The notes under the pieces: model-generated | The model's input: the letters and a program-made list of their open reading frames with translations, nothing else | What the model was told of the DNA's origin: nothing | The model's database searches: none | Translations under genes and position numbers: made by a program | Shown: in pieces, positions 58,482 through 64,000 of the stretch | How positions within the stretch are numbered: position 1 is the first letter of the stretch | Layout of the letters: every line of letters begins with the position of its first letter | DNA from: Corylus avellana | Taxonomy: Eukaryota > Streptophyta > Magnoliopsida > Fagales > Betulaceae | Assembly (NCBI RefSeq): GCF_901000735.1 | Contig: NC_081547.1 | Span: 16,399,656-16,463,655 of the forward strand | Reading direction: 5' to 3' | DNA: 64,000 bases

Positions 58482-61291
58482 TGGCCCTTTCTTACCCTTT
58501 TTTGGTGTTTGATGAGCACGAAGAAAGTAGGGCTTTGAATGTGGAGGAATTAGCGAGGAAGGCCGAGGTTATTCAAGAATTAGAGAAGTGTACTCTTATG
58601 GAGGAGATAAGTTGGAGACAGAAATCGAGGGTGTCTTGGTTAAAGGAAGGGGACAAGTGCACTAAATTCTTTCATTCCATAGCCAACTCTAATAGAAGGT
58701 ATAATTCGATAGAAAATCTTATGATTGGGGATAATCTTTCCTCAAATCAGGATGAGATTAGTGAGCACATTGTGGATTTCTACCAAAAGCTCTTCGCTGA
58801 ACAACATAGTTGGAGGCCTTTGGTAGATGGTATCTCCTTGGATTCCATCTCGGAGGGAGAGGCCAGCTGGTTGGAGAGAGATTTTGACGAGGAAGAGGTT
58901 AGAAAGGTCGTGTTTAAGATGAATGGCAACAAGGCTTCGGGCCCCGATGGGTTTTCTATGGCATTCTTCCAAGCTTGTTGGGATGTGGTGAGGGAGGACA
59001 TTATGAGGGTCTTTAGTGCTTTCCATGCTGGCGGGATGTTTGTTAAGAGCCTCAACGCTTCGTTCATTTCGCTTATTCCGAAGATTCCCGGTGCCATCAA
59101 TCTTAAAGACTTTCGCCCGATTAGCCTTGTGGGAGGTATGTACAAAATTATGGCCAAGGTTTTAGCAAATAGATTGAAGGTTGTGTTGGACAAGATCATC
59201 TCCAAGTCGCAAAATGCTTTCATAAAAGGTAGACAGATTCTAGATCCTATCTTGATTGCTAATGAATGCCTTGGTAGTAGATTGAGATCTGGGGAGCCAG
59301 GGGTCATTTGCAAAATGGATTTGGAAAAAGCCTACGATCATGTGAATTGGGGCTTCTTGATGTATTTGCTAAGAAGGTGTGGTTTTGGAGGGGTTTGGTG
59401 TTCTTGGATTCAACATTGCATTTCCTCGGTGCGGTTCTCGATTATGGTAAATGGGTCTCCTAAAGGTTTTTTTAGTAGCTCCAGGGGGTTGAGACAAGGG
59501 GATCCACTCTCTCCTTTGCTTTTTGTGTTTGTGATGGAGGTTCTGAGTAGGATGATTTCAGCGGCGGTTCATGGGGGGTTGTTAGAAGGTTTCAAAATCG
59601 GCAACACTACAGTCTCTCATCTCTTATTTGCCGACGACACCTTGATTTTCTGCAATGCTAGGCCTGCCCAGATACGCTACTTGCGGAGTTTGTTCTTGTT
59701 GTTTGAAGCTGCTTCCGGGTTGAAGGTTAATTTGGCTAAATCAATGATTATTCCGGTGGGGAATGTAGAGCAAGTGGCTTCGCTAGCCGGTATTTTAGGG
59801 TGTGAGGCAGCCCCTTTGCCAGTGAAGTACCTTGGTCTCCCATTGGGAGGCTCTTATAAGTCCAAGCATATCTGGGATGGAGTGATTGAGAAGATTGAAT
59901 ATCGGTTGGCCAGCTGGAAAAGGTTGTATTTGTCGAAAGGGGGTAGGGTCACCCTTATTAAGAGCACTCTTGCTAACATGCCCACTTATTACTTGTCTCT
60001 TTTTCCTATTCCGGTGAGTGTTGCTAAGCGTATTGAAAAGCTTCAACGCAATTTTCTTTGGGGAGGGATAGGCGAAGAGTTCAAATACCACTTGGTGAAG
60101 TGGGCGCAGGTTTGCACTCCGATTAAGGAAGGAGGGTTGGGGATTAGGAACTTATTGGTCTTCAATCGCGCTCTTTTGGGGAAATGGTTGTGGCGCTATG
60201 GGGTGGAAAGAGAAGCTTGGTGGAGAGTTGTGATAGATGCGAAGTTTGGAAGCTTATGGGGAGGGTGGTGTTCGGTTGAGCCTGGAGGAGCTTCTGGGGT
60301 AGGGTTATGGAAGAATATTAGGAAAGGGTGGGAAACTTTCAAAGGCTTTACGAGATATGCAGTGGGGGATGGGTCCAGGATTAGCTTTTGGCATGATTGG
60401 TGGTGTGGAGACTCAGCTCTCAAGATAGCTTTCCCGATCCTTTATAGCATTGCTTGTGCGAAGGAAGCCTCAGTTGCGGATAATGTGGAGATGCTAGGGG
60501 GGTCCAATCAGTGGAACGTGAGCTTCTCGAGGGAGGCTCATGATTGGGAGGTGGAGGCCTTTGCCTCATTTTTCCAGGTGTTACATTCTACAGGAGTGAG
60601 AAGAGGGTTGGAAGATAGATTATGGTGGAACCCCTCCAAAAGAGGTACGTTCAAGGTCAAGTCTCTCTTTCTCTCCTTGGCATGCTCGGAAGGGGGGAGG
60701 AGGTTCCCCTGGAAGAGTGTGTGGCGGACTCAGGCTCCTCCAAGGGCAGCTTTTTTTGCGTGGTCGGCGGCTTTGGGGAAAATTCTGACCCTAGATAACC
60801 TCAGAAAGAGAAATGTGATTGTAGTAAACAGATGTTGGATGTGTAAGAAGAGTGAGGAGACAGTTGATCATCTTCTTATCCATTGTGAGGTGGCGTCTGC
60901 TTTGTGGAGTGCCTTTTTTGGCCGTTTTGGGTTATCTTGGGTGATGCCTGGTCGGGTTTTTGAGTTGCTAGCCTGTTGGTGGTCTGCAGGAAGAGGGGGG
61001 AGTGCTGCAGTTTGGAAGATGGTGCCTATTTGCTTTTTTTGGTGTCTTTGGAGAGAGAGAAATAATAGGTGCTTCGAGGATGTGGAGAGGTCCTTCGAGG
61101 ACTTTTTATCCTTTTGTTTCCATACTCTGTATCTTTGGACTGTAGAGTTTGTTTTCCCGATTTCGGTTAGCTATGACGACTTCCTTGTACGTTTTTCCCT
61201 TTCTAGTTAGGTGTTCCTCCTTGTATACATCCAGTGTACTTAGGGGCGCCTCACGCTTTTAATAAAACCAGCTACTTACTTATCAAAAAAA
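58482..61291 (+). mobile_element. LINE I: 5'-truncated LINE with an intact ORF2 fragment
   Basis: Inserted into LINE H: joining 58478-58481 to 61292 onward restores the LINE H reading PLSIS|GFLVLF. ACTA occurs on both sides (58478-58481 and 61292-61295), a minimal target duplication or microhomology. It ends in the 3' UTR (CATCCAGTGTACTTAGGGGC) and poly-A (61284-61291). The 5' end lies after the endonuclease. Confidence 0.88.
58511..61210 (+). CDS. LINE I ORF2 fragment: reverse transcriptase + zf-RVT, uninterrupted
   Basis: The frame is open for 909 codons from ATG 58481 to TAG 61208-61210; the first ~10 codons are junction sequence, so LINE-homologous coding begins near 58511. Seen: [55 protein letters not shown] (~59105), [40 protein letters not shown] (~59490), [13 protein letters not shown] with FADD at 59627-59638, [28 protein letters not shown] and CWMCKKSEETVDHLLIHC (zf-RVT, ~60830-60885). 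All RT residues expected for activity seem to be present, but the absent endonuclease means it cannot retrotranspose alone. It has the fewest lesions of the LINEs here and is probably the youngest. No promoter of its own; it sits in EXO84B intron 3. Confidence 0.88.
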   Translation, partial: DEHEESRALNVEELARKAEVIQELEKCTLMEEISWRQKSRVSWLKEGDKCTKFFHSIANSNRRYNSIENLMIGDNLSSNQDEISEHIVDFYQKLFAEQHSWRPLVDGISLDSISEGEASWLERDFDEEEVRKVVFKMNGNKASGPDGFSMAFFQACWDVVREDIMRVFSAFHAGGMFVKSLNASFISLIPKIPGAINLKDFRPISLVGGMYKIMAKVLANRLKVVLDKIISKSQNAFIKGRQILDPILIANECLGSRLRSGEPGVICKMDLEKAYDHVNWGFLMYLLRRCGFGGVWCSWIQHCISSVRFSIMVNGSPKGFFSSSRGLRQGDPLSPLLFVFVMEVLSRMISAAVHGGLLEGFKIGNTTVSHLLFADDTLIFCNARPAQIRYLRSLFLLFEAASGLKVNLAKSMIIPVGNVEQVASLAGILGCEAAPLPVKYLGLPLGGSYKSKHIWDGVIEKIEYRLASWKRLYLSKGGRVTLIKSTLANMPTYYLSLFPIPVSVAKRIEKLQRNFLWGGIGEEFKYHLVKWAQVCTPIKEGGLGIRNLLVFNRALLGKWLWRYGVEREAWWRVVIDAKFGSLWGGWCSVEPGGASGVGLWKNIRKGWETFKGFTRYAVGDGSRISFWHDWWCGDSALKIAFPILYSIACAKEASVADNVEMLGGSNQWNVSFSREAHDWEVEAFASFFQVLHSTGVRRGLEDRLWWNPSKRGTFKVKSLFLSLACSEGGRRFPWKSVWRTQAPPRAAFFAWSAALGKILTLDNLRKRNVIVVNRCWMCKKSEETVDHLLIHCEVASALWSAFFGRFGLSWVMPGRVFELLACWWSAGRGGSAAVWKMVPICFFWCLWRERNNRCFEDVERSFEDFLSFCFHTLYLWTVEFVFPISVSYDDFLVRFSLSS

Positions 61292-62765
61292 ACTAATCGA
61301 CAAAGGAGAAACATAGGCAGTTGTCCACATATACAAAGTTTTGAAGAATATAGATAAAATCTCCTCCATCGTCCTTTCCCGATTCTCAAAAGTTGTTATT
61401 CTTTTCCTTCCATAAACACCATAAAGGGCATGTAAGCACCATATTCCACACTGCAGCACTTCGCAGACTGCTAGAGGTCCACCAGCAGGCAAACAGATTG
61501 ATTATATGTCTAGGCATGACCTTGGATAACAGAAAATGACTAAAAAAGGCAATCCAAATGGCATAAGCCACGTCACAATGAAGAAGGTGGTCAACAAACT
61601 CCCAATTTCTCTTTCACATGCAACATCTATCTATCATGATGATGTGTCGCTTCTTGAGATTATCCATGGTGAGGATCTTACCTAGAGCCACCAACCACAC
61701 AAAAAAAGCCACCCTCAAAAGAACTCGAGTCTGCCACACACTCTTCCAAGAAAAGCAGCACCCTTCAGTACTAGCCAGTGAGCAATAGAAGGATGTGACC
61801 TTAAACAACCATCTTTTGGAGGGGACCCACTACAACTTATCTTCACTTCCTCTTCTCACTCTAGCTGAGTGCAACGCCTAAAAAGAAAAATGGCAAAGGT
61901 ATCCACTTCCCAATCATGCTCTACTCTAGCAAAGCTCACATTCCATTGGTTGGATCCACTGAAAAACTCCAAGTGAGCCGCAACAGAGGCATCCTTTGCC
62001 TTAGCAATACCAAATAAAGTTGGGAAAGCTGCATTTAGAAGCTAAAAGCTAACCCTGGATCTTGAAAATTTCTTCCATCATTTCCTAATATTCTTTCATA
62101 ACTTCACCCCAAACGTTCCAGGAGGCTCAAGAAAACACCACCCACCCCCATAAACTTAAGTGCAAATCTCCACCAAGCCTCTCTCTCAAGCCCATAGTAC
62201 CACAATCATTTACCTAAGAAAGCATGATTAAACACCATCAAATTCCCAATACCCAACCCTCCCTCAAAGATAGGTGAACAAACCTAAGACCGACTCACCA
62301 AGTGATATTTGAACTCTTCGCCAAGCTCACTCCACAAGAAATCATCCTGGAGCTTCTCAATATGGTTAGTGACACTCGCCGGGGAAGGAATGAAAGACAT
62401 GAAATACGTAGGCAAAATATGCTTGGCTTTGTAAGAAGCCCCCAGCAGCAAACCGAGATACTTAACCAACCAAGTGGAAACCTCACAACCTAGAAGTCCA
62501 GCCAACATATCCACCTATTCAGCATTCCCCATAGGAAACAATTCTGATTTGGCTAAGTTAACCTTTAAGCCTGCAAAAGCCGCAGATGTGCTAGACATGC
62601 ACCACAATAGATCAAGGTATCATCAGCAAACAAAAGATGAGAGAAAGCATTGTTCCCACTGAGAAACTATTCAGCAACCTCCCACTAATTGCAGTACAAA
62701 TTATTTTACCCAAATCCTCCATCACAGAAAAAACAACAAGGGGGATAACGGATTCCTTTGTCTCA
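61292..62765 (-). pseudogene. LINE H, RT to zf-RVT (minus strand), cut by gap
   Basis: From 62765 downward, minus strand: [12 protein letters not shown] (~62645-62610), NLAKSELFPMGNAE, GCEVSTWLVKYLGLLLGASY, then a jump to LPTYFMSFIPSP. About 40 residues of the expected segment are deleted. Then [35 protein letters not shown]-like (~61815), FFVWLVALGKILTMDNL (~61690) and the zf-RVT region. The tail FFKTLYMWTTAYVSPLSIS ends at the LINE I insertion. The upstream part is lost in the N gap. Confidence 0.82.
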
Positions 62766-62865
62766 NNNNNNNNNNNNNNNNNNNNNNNNNNNNNNNNNNN
62801 NNNNNNNNNNNNNNNNNNNNNNNNNNNNNNNNNNNNNNNNNNNNNNNNNNNNNNNNNNNNNNNNN
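62766..62865. other. Assembly gap, 100 N
   Basis: A 100-N placeholder of unknown true size. It joins LINE H sequence to a copy of DNA found 13.9 kb upstream. Confidence 0.98.
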
Positions 62866-64000
62866 GGGTCTTTTCTCAGTTTTCCCTGTGGGGTCTTGGC
62901 ACTATGGTGTGGTTAGTGTATCTCACCTATTGTTTGCGGACGATACCTTCGTTTTTTGTGGGGCCAATCCGGATCACCTTTGATATCTGCGTGCTTTATT
63001 CTTATGTTTTGAAGCTCTCTCTAGTTTGAAGGCTAACTTGACTAAGTCAGAATTGGTTTAAAATACTAAAAACATAATAATAGAAAGCATAACATAATAA
63101 CAAAATACTAGTCTTGAAATAGCTAATGAACCTGACTAGGGGGCCTTCTTTGCTTTAGGCTTAAATGCTCCTGCATCAAATATTATTGTTAGATCTTTTT
63201 TTTTTGGCAGTGTCTATACACAATCAAAGCTAGATTAGGAACTAATAATGAAATAACCCATTGGCAACCACTATATAGCCTTTATCTAGAGAATTCTAGA
63301 AATTACCTTAAAGCACTTAAAAAAAAAAAGAAAAAAAAAAAAGCCCAAATAAAACTAAAAGAAGAACCAATTAGGCTTAAGTTCAAGCTTAAGCAACCCA
63401 TGAATGATTTTATAAGTTCCTTGTCATACTTGGACCAATTTTTTAGATTTTTTTTTTGTTATTTGTGTTGACTTTCTTCAGCCTTTTGAAATCTGCATCA
63501 GCTGGTGAACTGTTCTGGAAAACTTTCTCCTTGTTTACACTGCTTTGACTTTGGTTTTTGCCAGACCACAAAAGGAAAGCAGTTTCTAGGTGATTAGTCT
63601 GCATGATTGTTATACTGAAGCAAAATCCTATTAGCATGAAATGCTCTCTCGCCCCATCGGCGCGTGAGGCACATTGACGGAGCGTGTGATCGTTCTGAAC
63701 AGTGTTCAGGTATTGTCGTCTAGTTTTTCATCGAGTTTGATCAGTGAGATGGGTTATCTAGGTTACTTCTACGAGAAAACCAAATCGTGTGAGATTCATT
63801 CTAATGTTCAGGGAGGCATTCAACTGGCGGAGAAGAGTAGAGGAAAAACCCAATCAGTGATCATGGCATGGCGTGATGGGATTATTTGACAAACAGTGAG
63901 CTAGTATGTGAAAGCTGGAGGACGTTTCGTTTTGGTTGCTTCGCGTACGTGATGCAGAGAAGAAAGAATTCCCATGGAAATTTCTTGGAGTTGTCTGAAT
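62866..64000 (+). repeat. Second copy of 48998-50132 (LINE E end, intron 1, LINE G start)
   Basis: 1135 bp match 48998-50132 at a constant offset of 13868 with no difference noticed, including poly-A tracts and the LINE G left target duplication (63603-63622). It ends with the window inside LINE G ORF1. Presumably the next contig restarts in EXO84B intron 1 (overlap, other haplotype or true segmental duplication). Confidence 0.95.

Overview
This window is plant nuclear DNA, most likely from a woody dicot. The supporting signs are a spliced gene for the plant exocyst subunit EXO84B, plant-type LINEs (endonuclease + reverse transcriptase + zf-RVT, two of them with a C-terminal RNase H), LTR retrotransposons with 5-bp target duplications, and very AT-rich intergenic DNA. 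A Fagales-like tree is only a guess from the style of the repeats. All identifications come from reading the sequence; no database was searched.

One host gene is visible. EXO84B lies on the + strand with three coding exons: 35534-35680, 55648-55745 and 57064-58120. They join in phase into 434 codons, the N-terminal half of the protein. The remaining exons are not found before the window ends. Intron 1 is about 20 kb long because it has filled with nested retroelements.

Layout. 1-8187: tandem repeat, a solo LTR with TSD (1583-2739), a fold-back/TIR element (3505-4645) and decayed LTR sequence. 8188-12140: minus-strand LINE A, split by a solo LTR. 12141-17534: LTR remnants and a ~1.5-kb block present twice around a 100-N scaffold gap. 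17540-23923: a complete but non-autonomous LTR retrotransposon (minus strand) with two ~1.45-kb LTRs, primer-binding and polypurine sites, a TSD (ACCCC) and a decayed gag-like frame with a CCHC knuckle. 23924-34193: pieces of related elements on both strands, plus a TIR element containing a 560-N gap. 34194-35069: the RNase H end of LINE B, lying just upstream of EXO84B.

Inside EXO84B intron 1 three insertions are nested: LINE C (minus) was hit by a ~3.5-kb solo LTR (37489-46898, TSD ATCTC), which was itself hit by near-complete LINE D (about 40270-46160). LINE fragments E and F follow, then LINE G (49755-55483) with a 20-bp TSD. Intron 3 holds minus-strand LINE H, interrupted by LINE I, whose 909-codon ORF2 is uninterrupted. 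After a second 100-N gap, 62866-64000 repeats 48998-50132 with no difference that I could see, which points to an assembly overlap.

No RNA genes, CRISPR arrays or prokaryotic features were seen. The least conventional signals are the non-autonomous LTR family with its CCHC/acidic-repeat frame, conserved LTR modules (internal repeats and a near-invariant 3' end), and a possible PUR-alpha-like fold in LINE ORF1.
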